A stretch of DNA of 53,207 nucleotides, from positions 1 to 53,207 of the forward strand of contig JAATGQ010000005.1 in NCBI GenBank assembly GCA_015654595.1, read 5' to 3'. Position 1 is the stretch's first letter; each line of letters begins with the position of its first letter. Positions 24,012 through 31,760 of the stretch are shown in pieces. The DNA is from Chitinophagales bacterium. Its GTDB lineage: Bacteria; Bacteroidota; Bacteroidia; Chitinophagales; Chitinophagaceae. Made by a program: the position numbers and the translations under genes. The notes below the pieces were generated by a model. It searched no databases, was not told where the DNA came from, and was given only the letters and a program-made list of their open reading frames with translations.

Positions 24012-25851
24012 ACCTTCTAACTGGCTGGACGAAGGGCTGCTGCAGCAATTGGCAAATCAGTATTTCAAGGCGGCGCCGGGATCGGAGCCTGTTGAACTGA
24101 CGCCAAACCCCGCCATCGCCCAGGCGCCTCTTGTTCCGGTTGCCGGTCCAACAGGAAATGCCCCGCTTGGTACCATCGGTCGTCAGGAATCATTTGATAT
24201 AAAAGATCCGCAGTCGAGTCTGCCCGATCCGCATTTCACCGATGGTAAGGTTCCGGCTTCTGTTGCCGGAAGCGGCAGATCGCCGGCAATGAATAAAGCT
24301 GCGGCATCAAACCCCTCGCCGTCGCAGGGGGCCTCGGCACACGCCGCGGCTGCTCCCGCCGGGTATCCGTTCGAATCGGATCTGGGCCCGGTCTTTCAAG
24401 CCATTGCCGCTTTTGTAAAAGGGCCGCAGCTGCCGGATGTCAATTTCCGCGAACCGGAGTATTATTTTTTGCCGGGCGGACGACACGCAGGAAGCGAAGG
24501 CGCGCAACACCCGTTGACCGGCGTATGGAGCGAACGTGCGCAACATCCGCTGAGTCATGTCCGTGACCTCGATCCCATTGGCGCAGGCAGCGGCCTGACC
24601 GCGGGGATCAACGGGCTGACCGGCTTATCGGCACAGCCCTTTGACGTCAATGCGGTCCGCAGCGACTTCCCGATCCTAAGGCAATTGGTCAATGGCCGAC
24701 CGCTGATCTGGCTGGACAATGCGGCCACAACCCAGAAGCCGCAGCAGGTGATCGATCGGATCAGCTACTTTTATCAAAACGAGAATTCGAATATTCATAG
24801 AGCCGCGCACGAACTGGCGGCAAGGGCCACGGATGCTTATGAAGGCGCAAGAAAGAAAGTACAGGAGTTTTTGAATGCGGCTTCTCCCAATGAGATCGTA
24901 TTTGTGCGCGGAGCTACGGAAGCGATCAACCTGGTCGCAAAAAGCTGGGGCGAGCAGCATCTTTCCGCCGGCGACGAAGTGATCGTCAGCCATCTTGAGC
25001 ATCACGCCAATATCGTCCCCTGGCAGCAACTGGCGGAAAAGAAAGGTATAAAGCTAAGAGTGATCCCTGTCGACGATCGGGGTCAGCTGCTGTTGAATGA
25101 ATATGCCAAACTGTTGAACAGCAAAACCAAACTGGTGTCCATTACGCAGGTGTCCAATGCGCTTGGCACGATCACGCCCGTGCAGCAGGTGGTGGCAATG
25201 GCCCATGCGGTCGGAGCAAAAGTGCTGGTGGATGGGGCGCAGTCCGTTTCGCACATGCGCGTGGACGTACAGGCGATCGATGCCGACTGGTTTGTGCTCT
25301 CCGGGCATAAATTATTTGCGCCTACGGGCATCGGCATACTGTATGGAAAGGAGGGACTGCTGAACGCTGCACAGCCCTGGCAGGGCGGCGGCAACATGAT
25401 CAAGGATGTAACCTTTGAACATACGCAATACCAGGCAGCGCCAGGGCGCTTTGAGGCGGGTACCGGCAATATTGCGGATGCGGTAGGCCTGGGGGCGGCC
25501 ATCGATTATATCTCGAGGCTGGGTATGGAAAGGATTGCGGCTTACGAACACTATCTGCTGGAATATGCTACGCGGTTGCTGCAACAGGTTCCTGGCTTGC
25601 ATCTGATCGGAACCGCAGAACACAAGGCAAGTGTGCTTTCTTTTATATTGGATGGTTTTACCAACGATCAGGTGGGACAGGCGCTCAATAAAGAAGGTAT
25701 TGCGGTCCGTACCGGGCACCACTGTGCCCAGCCCATCCTTCGCAGATTTGGCGTGGAGAGTACGGTGAGGCCTTCCCTTGCTTTTTATAATACCTGCGGC
25801 GAGATCGATGTGCTGGTTAATGTGCTTCACCGTCTTCGCCGCGGCCGGTAG
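23995..25851 (+). CDS. Cysteine desulfurase cargo of a family 2A encapsulin
   Basis: 618 residues in two parts. Residues 1-~218 are a Pro/Ala/Gly-rich, probably disordered extension, with a conserved-looking start (WLDEGLLQQLANQYFKAAPG) and a repeated AQHPL motif (about 167-185). By comparison with known family 2A systems this is the part that docks inside the shell. From FDVNAVRSDFPIL on it is a full SufS/CsdA-type desulfurase: LDNAATTQKP, the His stack in SHLEHHANIVPW, the PLP Lys at 439 in SGHKLFAPTG, and the persulfide Cys at 577 in RTGHHCAQP. It converts cysteine to alanine and a protein-bound persulfide. The start codon lies within the encapsulin gene. No serine acetyltransferase or rhodanese follows, unlike in some relatives. 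Confidence 0.94.
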   Translation: MSTNTEPSNWLDEGLLQQLANQYFKAAPGSEPVELTPNPAIAQAPLVPVAGPTGNAPLGTIGRQESFDIKDPQSSLPDPHFTDGKVPASVAGSGRSPAMNKAAASNPSPSQGASAHAAAAPAGYPFESDLGPVFQAIAAFVKGPQLPDVNFREPEYYFLPGGRHAGSEGAQHPLTGVWSERAQHPLSHVRDLDPIGAGSGLTAGINGLTGLSAQPFDVNAVRSDFPILRQLVNGRPLIWLDNAATTQKPQQVIDRISYFYQNENSNIHRAAHELAARATDAYEGARKKVQEFLNAASPNEIVFVRGATEAINLVAKSWGEQHLSAGDEVIVSHLEHHANIVPWQQLAEKKGIKLRVIPVDDRGQLLLNEYAKLLNSKTKLVSITQVSNALGTITPVQQVVAMAHAVGAKVLVDGAQSVSHMRVDVQAIDADWFVLSGHKLFAPTGIGILYGKEGLLNAAQPWQGGGNMIKDVTFEHTQYQAAPGRFEAGTGNIADAVGLGAAIDYISRLGMERIAAYEHYLLEYATRLLQQVPGLHLIGTAEHKASVLSFILDGFTNDQVGQALNKEGIAVRTGHHCAQPILRRFGVESTVRPSLAFYNTCGEIDVLVNVLHRLRRGR

Positions 25852-25938
25852 GGGAACGGGCGATGGGTGGGTATAATGGTGGAATTTATACCCCTGGCAT
25901 GTGGAGCATATGACGAGGTTCCGATGAGCCTGGCTCTT

Positions 25939-25982
25939 ATTTCGTAAGGCATGACGTTTTCATGCTATGCTTACAACGAAAT
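25939..25982 (+). promoter_or_regulatory. Long imperfect hairpin just upstream of a small membrane-protein gene
   Basis: Outer arms ATTTCG-TAAG (25939-25948) and CTTACAACGAAAT (25970-25982) pair with a 3-nt bulge. Inside them GCATGA pairs with TCATGC. The structure ends 9 bp before the ATG at 25992 and would be next to the ribosome-binding site. There is no T tract, so it is not a terminator for the encapsulin operon. It could regulate translation or be a processed leader. Confidence 0.45.
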
Positions 25983-25991
25983 AAACTTTTT

Positions 25992-26294
25992 ATGGAATCA
26001 TCATTGTCATCCACTGTGGATCAGTTAACAGGACAGACTTCTTCGAAAGAAGGTCCTGTCGCCAGAAAGATTGAAAACGTAACGTCTAAAATTCCATCTG
26101 ATATTTTTCTTTGGGGAGCGCTTGCTTCGATGGGCGCATCTTTGACGTTAAAAATATTGGGGAAAAAACATGATGCTTTGTTTATTGGCCAATGGGCTGC
26201 CCCTTTTCTGCTGCTTGGCGTTTACAATAAAATTGTAAAGGTAGAAGGGCACGATAAAGAAGATAAGAGCAACATGTCGGAATTAGAGGATTAA
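25992..26294 (+). CDS. Small two-TM membrane protein, unknown function
   Basis: 100 residues from the ATG giving MESSLSST; the longer frame starts inside the hairpin and is less likely. A polar N-terminal 40 residues leads to two hydrophobic segments (IFLWGALASMGASLTLKIL and LFIGQWAAPFLLLGVYNKIV) joined by a short GKKHDA loop, and ends in a charged tail (EGHDKEDKSNMSELED). I do not recognise a named family. It has its own hairpin leader and a strong terminator, so it appears to be a single-gene transcript, 140 bp after the encapsulin operon. Confidence 0.72.
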   Translation: MESSLSSTVDQLTGQTSSKEGPVARKIENVTSKIPSDIFLWGALASMGASLTLKILGKKHDALFIGQWAAPFLLLGVYNKIVKVEGHDKEDKSNMSELED

Positions 26295-26322
26295 TCGATC
26301 CTGGCAGTACTAAATTCTTTCT

Positions 26323-26352
26323 AAAGCCATTCGATAGGATGGCTTTTTTTTA
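26323..26352 (+). terminator. Rho-independent terminator after the small membrane protein
   Basis: AAAGCCAT (26323-26330) pairs with ATGGCTTT (26339-26346) across an 8-nt loop. A run of eight T follows. It lies 29 bp past the stop codon. The rest of the gap up to 26519 holds no ORF or obvious signal. Confidence 0.92.
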
Positions 26353-26519
26353 AGCTGGTTCTTCGGCGCGCCGCAGGAAAATTTCACGGCAGCCTTTAAC
26401 TTTCCCAACTGACTTCGATTCTGCCGCCATCACCGTCTTGAGTTATCGGCAAGGTTAGCAGTTCAACGGTTTCCGACAGCAGGATGAGCAAGATCCTGGC
26501 GGCGGCAAAATAAAAAAGC

Positions 26520-26560
26520 TATATTTGAGGAGCCGGTTCCCTCCTGCATGGGGGACCGGC
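26520..26560 (+). promoter_or_regulatory. Putative -7 box and leader hairpin of the ECF sigma gene
   Basis: TATATTTG at 26520-26527 matches the Bacteroidota -7 consensus exactly, though no clear -33 element is visible. Directly after it, GCCGGTTCCC (26532-26541) pairs with GGGGGACCGGC (26550-26560). This gives a stable hairpin that would lie at the very 5' end of the transcript, where it may protect the mRNA. Confidence 0.5.
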
Positions 26561-26586
26561 CCACCGAATAAAATTGCTTGCTGTTT

Positions 26587-27150
26587 ATGAATACCTACCA
26601 TTCTCTGGATGAGAAGGAGCTGCTAATCTTATTAAAAGACGGCGATAAAAAAGCCTTCGCAGAGCTGTACGACCGGTATTGGGAGAGGATGGTTGTGACG
26701 GCCTACGTCAAGCTGGAATGCAGACAGGACGCTGAGGAAATAGTCCAGGAACTATTCGTGGAGCTTTGGCGGAGAAGGGCCTCTCTGGAGATCAACAACA
26801 GCTTTTATACCTATCTGGCCGGTGCGGTCAAATACAAGATCTACACTTTTCTGGCAAAAAAACAAAAGGAGAGCGATACCGTCAGACAGCTGACCGTCGC
26901 CCAGGACTGCAATACGACCCAGCAGTGGCTTGACTATGAGTTACTGAGGGAGGATCTCGAAAAGGCAGTGCTGGAACTGCCGGAGAAATGCCGGCTCGTT
27001 TTCCGGCTAAGCCGGGAAAAGGGCTTGTCGAACAGGGAGATCGCCAAATCGCTGCAGGTGTCGGTAAAGGCGATTGAAAAGCATCTTACCAAGGCCCTGA
27101 GCCATTTGCATACCGCACTAAAAAACTTCACTACGCTGTTTTTCTGGTAA
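26587..27150 (+). CDS. ECF sigma factor (FecI-like, Bacteroidota expansion type)
   Basis: 187 residues from the ATG giving MNTYHSLDEKEL. Region 2 is complete (AFAELYDRYWERM, then CRQDAEEIVQELFVELWRRR), as is region 4 with its helix-turn-helix (LPEKCRLVFRLSREKGLSNREIAK, then VKAIEKHLTKAL). The length and motifs fit the extracytoplasmic-function sigma factors that pair with FecR anti-sigma factors in Bacteroidota glycan loci. The FecR gene follows by about 55 bp. The sigma factor should drive the downstream SusC-SusD-GH31 genes when the STN-SusC senses its ligand. Confidence 0.94.
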   Translation: MNTYHSLDEKELLILLKDGDKKAFAELYDRYWERMVVTAYVKLECRQDAEEIVQELFVELWRRRASLEINNSFYTYLAGAVKYKIYTFLAKKQKESDTVRQLTVAQDCNTTQQWLDYELLREDLEKAVLELPEKCRLVFRLSREKGLSNREIAKSLQVSVKAIEKHLTKALSHLHTALKNFTTLFFW

Positions 27151-27205
27151 AAAATATTTTCGACCCAGAGGTAGGGTATTTATCCATTTGATAAGACTAT
27201 TGTAT

Positions 27206-28363
27206 ATGCCATCCCAAGAACAATTAAAAGCCTGGGCGGAAAGCTATCTGGCTGGTACGATCAGCGAAGAGGACAAGGCGGCGTTGGAAGCGTGGTATGC
27301 TGCTCTTCCGGATGCCGCGGTTAACTGGGATGACCCTGCTGTCGATTCTGCCGGTGCGCTTAAGGCAAAGGTCTTTGCCGCCATCGACAAGCAGATCGGT
27401 ACAGAGGATCGGCAGCCGTATAGGATTTATCGGCGATCTATGGCCGCGGCAGCTGCGGTTTTGCTGTTTGTCGTATCGGGTATCTTTTATTTTCGGGGCC
27501 ATCATGCCGTCAGTGTACCCGCTGTTGTGACAAAGGCTATTCCTTCCGATGTGCAGCCGGGCAGTACAAAGGCGGTGCTGATGCTGGCGGATGGGAAAAA
27601 CCTGCCGGTAAATGGCAGTCAGCCTTTGAATGTTACGGATAAGAATGGAGCGGTTGCCGTGCTGGACAAAGATGGCAAGCTCAACTATCTGGGCACGGTG
27701 GCTTCGACGAATCTTTATAATACACTGGTCACACATAAAGGAGAGCAATCCCCGCCGCTGGTGCTGCCGGATGGCACAAAGGTCTGGCTAAACGCGGCCT
27801 CTACGCTTCGATTCCCCGTGATCTTCGCTGGAAAAGAGCGGCGGGTATTTCTCTCGGGCGAAGCGTATTTTGAGGTAACGAAAAATACGCAGCATCCCTT
27901 TATCGTCAGCATGGGCGATAACAACATAGAGGTTTTAGGGACCAGCTTTGATGCGATGGCTTATGACGATGAGCCCTACACATATGCTACGCTATTGGAT
28001 GGCGCGATCCGTGTCGGTAACCGGGAGCATACCAGCCTGTTGTCGCCGGGACAGCAAAGCAGAACGAACGCACAGGGCAGGATCCTTATCGGAAAAGTGG
28101 ATGTACAGCAATCCATCGCCTGGATGAAGGGGCAGTTCCCGCTCAATAGTATGGATACAAAAAGATTGCTGCGGCAGATAGGCCGCTGGTATGATGTCAA
28201 TGTCGTGTATAAAGGCGAACCGGCTGCGCTTAGTTTTAGCGGTTCGATCGATAAGAATGTGCCCCTTTCCCAACTCCTGGCGGCATTGAGTGTAAATGGT
28301 ATTCATTGTATACTAAAGGATAAGACCGTGACCGTTTCAGACAGTCCGGCGAATGCTCACTAA
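27206..28363 (+). CDS. FecR-family anti-sigma factor
   Basis: 385 residues from the ATG giving MPSQEQLKAW. The N-terminal cytoplasmic part (about 1-75; LAGTISEEDKAALEAWYA) would bind the sigma factor, and one membrane helix follows (AAAAAVLLFVVSGIFYF). The periplasmic FecR domain has VVLPDG-type sequence (LVLPDGTKVWLNAASTLRFP, then RRVFLSGEAYFEVTK and PFIVSMGDNNIEVLGTSF). A C-terminal DUF4974-like domain (KRLLRQIGRWYDVNVVY) is the part expected to contact the STN domain of SusC. It lies between the ECF sigma and STN-SusC genes, the standard three-part surface-signalling arrangement. Confidence 0.95.
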   Translation: MPSQEQLKAWAESYLAGTISEEDKAALEAWYAALPDAAVNWDDPAVDSAGALKAKVFAAIDKQIGTEDRQPYRIYRRSMAAAAAVLLFVVSGIFYFRGHHAVSVPAVVTKAIPSDVQPGSTKAVLMLADGKNLPVNGSQPLNVTDKNGAVAVLDKDGKLNYLGTVASTNLYNTLVTHKGEQSPPLVLPDGTKVWLNAASTLRFPVIFAGKERRVFLSGEAYFEVTKNTQHPFIVSMGDNNIEVLGTSFDAMAYDDEPYTYATLLDGAIRVGNREHTSLLSPGQQSRTNAQGRILIGKVDVQQSIAWMKGQFPLNSMDTKRLLRQIGRWYDVNVVYKGEPAALSFSGSIDKNVPLSQLLAALSVNGIHCILKDKTVTVSDSPANAH

Positions 28364-28377
28364 CCAAAACAAACCAT

Positions 28378-31300
28378 ATGGACCTTTCATCCTGTAGGGG
28401 AATCCGTTTTCTCCTCTACTTCTTCTTTGCCATGACTTTACTGGACTACGCAAAAGCGGAAGGGCAATCCATCACGATTGACCGGAACAAGATCACGCTG
28501 GACCAGGCGTTGACAGAGCTGAAGACGCAATCTCGATATGCTTTTTTCTGGTCGGATCAGCTGGTCAAAACGGCCCCGCTGATCGACGTCCATCTCAAGC
28601 ACATTCCTTTGAAAGATGCGCTGGACGAAATTTTGAAGGGGCTGCCCTTCTCTTATAAGATCGAGGGGAAGTTTGTGTATGTCCTCCCGGCGACAGCCGC
28701 TCCTTCAGGCGCCGCCGTTCAGCAGCCCCTTATTATCCATGGAAAAGTGACCGACTCTCTTTACCATCCTATCAGCGGGGTCTCGGTGTTTAACCGCCGG
28801 CTCAGCAAAGGAGTGGTTACCGATAGCGACGGGATATACAGGATACCTGCAGAGCCGGGAGATGTGCTGCAATTCAGTCATGTCGGGTATGTTATGAAGG
28901 AGGCAAAGGTTGGGACGGGCGAGACCCTTAATGTCCGGCTGGATGCGCAGAGCAGCTTGTTGAATGAGATCGTTATCGTAGGATACGGAACGCAGCAAAG
29001 AAAAGACGTGACGGGAGCTATTGCGGCTATCGGACCGAAGGAGCTAAAGCAGAGTCCTGTGGCCAATATCAGTAATGCGCTGGCGGGGCGGCTTCCGGGA
29101 CTTGTCACGGTACAGAACAGCGGCGAGCCGGGCGCAGATGGAGCTGCTTTGTATATCAGGGGTTTTGGGACAACGGGCAACAACTCGCCGCTGATCCTGG
29201 TGGATGGGATTGAAAGGGATTTCTCCAACCTGGACCCGAATGAAGTTTCCAATATAACGATCCTGAAGGATGCGGCGTCTACCGCGATCTATGGCATCCG
29301 AGGCGCCAACGGCGTCGTGTTGATCACAACGAGAAGAGGCGTGAATGCAAAGCCCCGGATCAGCATCACGGCTCAGAATGGCTGGCAGTCGCCCACGCGG
29401 TTACCAGAGTATGCTGACGCCTATGATGCGCTTAAGCTTTACCGAGAGGGACTGCAGAATGACGGGCTGAGCACCACCCAGTATACCGATTCCATCCTCA
29501 ACCTATACCGGGACAGGAGTCATCCGGCCTATCAATATCTTTACCCGAGCGTCGATTGGTTAAAGACCATGCTCAAACCTTTTTCCTATCTCAGCCAGGG
29601 AAATCTGAACGTCACCGGCGGGAACAGCGCGGTCAAATACTTTGTTTCAATGTCTTACCTGCGGCAGAATGGACTGTATAACTTCGAGAACCAGATCAAG
29701 CAGTACGATATACAGGCGGTGACCAACAAGTACAATTTCAGATCCAATATCGATCTGCAGATCTCGAAAGATCTTTCGATGGAGCTGAACCTGGGCGCGA
29801 TCGTGAGAGACCGGAACTATCCGGGTACAGACGCTCAGACCCTTTTCACAAAGATGAAACAAACGCCGTCATGGTGGTATCCCTTGAAAAACCCCGATGG
29901 AAGCGTTCCTCAGACACCGAACCTGGATCAGTCCCCCTACGACCTGCTGGTCAACTCCGGCTATCAGCGATTGTTCGAGACCACGCTTCAGTCGACCGCA
30001 GGTTTTAAATGGGATATGCATTACTTTCTCAAGGGGCTCAGTTCGAGAGTCCGCTTGTCCTTTGACAACCTCAATTTCCGGAACGTGGCCAGGCCGCTCA
30101 GCAGCACTACCTATAAATACAATCTGTTGCCGGGGATACTGCCTGATACCGCTGCCAACCTCACCGCTGACGGCACTTATGTGACCGTTCGACAGGGCAA
30201 CGGGACCCTGGACTACCAGGTGAATGCCAACGGCACGAGAAGAACGACGCTGGAATACTATCTCAACTATGACCGGTCCTTTGGCAGGCATTCTTTCCAT
30301 GGCGTCGTGGTATATACCCAGTCCAGCTTTTTTGACCAGGTCGCCAGCGGGCAGGCGAACGCGATCGCGGGACTGCCTTATAAGTACGATGGGGTGGTTG
30401 GACGTATCTCCTACAACTATGACGATAGATACCTCCTCGAAGTGAATGGCGGTTATAACGGATCTGAAAACTTTGCGCCTGGGCATCGGCTTGGTTTCTT
30501 CCCCGCGGTATCTGCGGGTTGGGTATTGTCAAAAGAAAAGTTTATCGCGGGCAATTCCAGTCTCTCCTTTATCGATAACCTGAAGATCCGCGGTTCTTAT
30601 GGCGTCGTCGGGAATGACCAGATCGGCGGAGCGCGCTTTCTTTATCTCACGGCATGGACCATAACGGGCGGAGGATATCAATTTGGCACGAACAGGGATG
30701 GGAACAGCTATTCGGGGGCTTATGAGACACAGATCGGCAATCCCGATGTAACCTGGGAGAAGTCCAAAAATTCCGATCTGGGTCTTGACCTCTCTTTGTG
30801 GAATGGCGGTCTCTCGCTAACAGCGGATTATTTCTGGGATCATCGTACCAATATCCTGCTGACTTCGCAATTGATACCTGCAACGCTTGGTTTGATCAAT
30901 ATTCCGCCGACCAATGGTGGTATCGTAGACAACCATGGCTATGAGATCTCGATAGAGCATAAAAAGGAATTTAAGAAGCAGGGGTATAGCATCCGGCTGA
31001 ACGCTTCTTATGCGCGCAATAAGATCAAGTACTATGCAGAGCCTCCTTACACGGGAAGAGAATGGCAGGCCGTGACGGGAACAGAGGTCGGAGAGCAATA
31101 CGGGTATACGTCGCCGGGGCTTTTCAAAAGCGCGCAGGATGTCTCCAAGAGCCCCGACCAGTCTTATTTTGGACCAACGCAGGCGGGGGATATCAAATAC
31201 AAGGACCTGAATAAGGATGGGACGATCAATAGCCTGGATCAGGGTTATTTACCGGGTAAAGTGAATACGCCAAGGTCGATATTGGGGCTGAGCATGTCTT

Positions 31301-31749
31301 ATCACTATTCTGCATTTGACGTGAGCGTATTTTTCCAGGCTGGGCTGGGGGGGACGGTGATGACGATTGGGAACGGCATATTTCCGTTTGCCCGGTTTAC
31401 GGGCGTCCTGAAGGAGGTGATCAACAATCACTGGGTGGCGTCGGCGCCGGATAAAAATTATGAATTTCCGCGGATGTCTTCGCAGGATAATCCCGATAAT
31501 GAAGCGACCTCTACTTTCTGGCTGAAGTCCAGCAATTACCTGCGGCTGAAAACCTTTGAAGTGGGCTATAGCTTTCCATCGAAATGGATCAGCAGGATCG
31601 GGTTCTCCAATGCAAGACTTTTTGCCAATGGGATCAACCTGCTGACCTGGGATCACCTGAAGATCTTCGATCCCGAGATCGCCAATGGCGGAACTGGTAC
31701 ATATCCGCAACAAAAGGTCATCAACACCGGCTTCACCTTTACCTTCTAA
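28378..31749 (+). CDS. SusC/RagA TonB-dependent transporter with N-terminal STN signalling domain
   Basis: 1123 residues. After a signal peptide (FLLYFFFAMTLLDYAKA) comes an STN domain (about 35-105; ITLDQALTELKTQSRYAFFW, then IPLKDALDEILKGLPFSY), which relays ligand binding to FecR. A carboxypeptidase-like domain (about 118-200; GKVTDSLYHPISGV), a TonB plug (NALAGRLPGLV, LYIRGFGTTG, then ASTAIYGIRGANGVVLITT) and the beta-barrel follow, ending in FTFTF. It starts 14 bp after fecR and is followed 11 bp later by SusD, so sigma-to-GH31 is one transcription unit. It should import a glycan oligosaccharide, perhaps an alpha-glucan or xyloglucan piece given the GH31 partner, and trigger its own expression. 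Confidence 0.96.
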   Translation: MDLSSCRGIRFLLYFFFAMTLLDYAKAEGQSITIDRNKITLDQALTELKTQSRYAFFWSDQLVKTAPLIDVHLKHIPLKDALDEILKGLPFSYKIEGKFVYVLPATAAPSGAAVQQPLIIHGKVTDSLYHPISGVSVFNRRLSKGVVTDSDGIYRIPAEPGDVLQFSHVGYVMKEAKVGTGETLNVRLDAQSSLLNEIVIVGYGTQQRKDVTGAIAAIGPKELKQSPVANISNALAGRLPGLVTVQNSGEPGADGAALYIRGFGTTGNNSPLILVDGIERDFSNLDPNEVSNITILKDAASTAIYGIRGANGVVLITTRRGVNAKPRISITAQNGWQSPTRLPEYADAYDALKLYREGLQNDGLSTTQYTDSILNLYRDRSHPAYQYLYPSVDWLKTMLKPFSYLSQGNLNVTGGNSAVKYFVSMSYLRQNGLYNFENQIKQYDIQAVTNKYNFRSNIDLQISKDLSMELNLGAIVRDRNYPGTDAQTLFTKMKQTPSWWYPLKNPDGSVPQTPNLDQSPYDLLVNSGYQRLFETTLQSTAGFKWDMHYFLKGLSSRVRLSFDNLNFRNVARPLSSTTYKYNLLPGILPDTAANLTADGTYVTVRQGNGTLDYQVNANGTRRTTLEYYLNYDRSFGRHSFHGVVVYTQSSFFDQVASGQANAIAGLPYKYDGVVGRISYNYDDRYLLEVNGGYNGSENFAPGHRLGFFPAVSAGWVLSKEKFIAGNSSLSFIDNLKIRGSYGVVGNDQIGGARFLYLTAWTITGGGYQFGTNRDGNSYSGAYETQIGNPDVTWEKSKNSDLGLDLSLWNGGLSLTADYFWDHRTNILLTSQLIPATLGLINIPPTNGGIVDNHGYEISIEHKKEFKKQGYSIRLNASYARNKIKYYAEPPYTGREWQAVTGTEVGEQYGYTSPGLFKSAQDVSKSPDQSYFGPTQAGDIKYKDLNKDGTINSLDQGYLPGKVNTPRSILGLSMSYHYSAFDVSVFFQAGLGGTVMTIGNGIFPFARFTGVLKEVINNHWVASAPDKNYEFPRMSSQDNPDNEATSTFWLKSSNYLRLKTFEVGYSFPSKWISRIGFSNARLFANGINLLTWDHLKIFDPEIANGGTGTYPQQKVINTGFTFTF

Positions 31750-31760
31750 ACAATCCAACA

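Noticed and set aside
25869..25893. GGGTATAA/TTATACCC hairpin after the cysteine desulfurase gene as a terminator
   Set aside because: Eight-bp stem with no T tract on either side; too weak to call.
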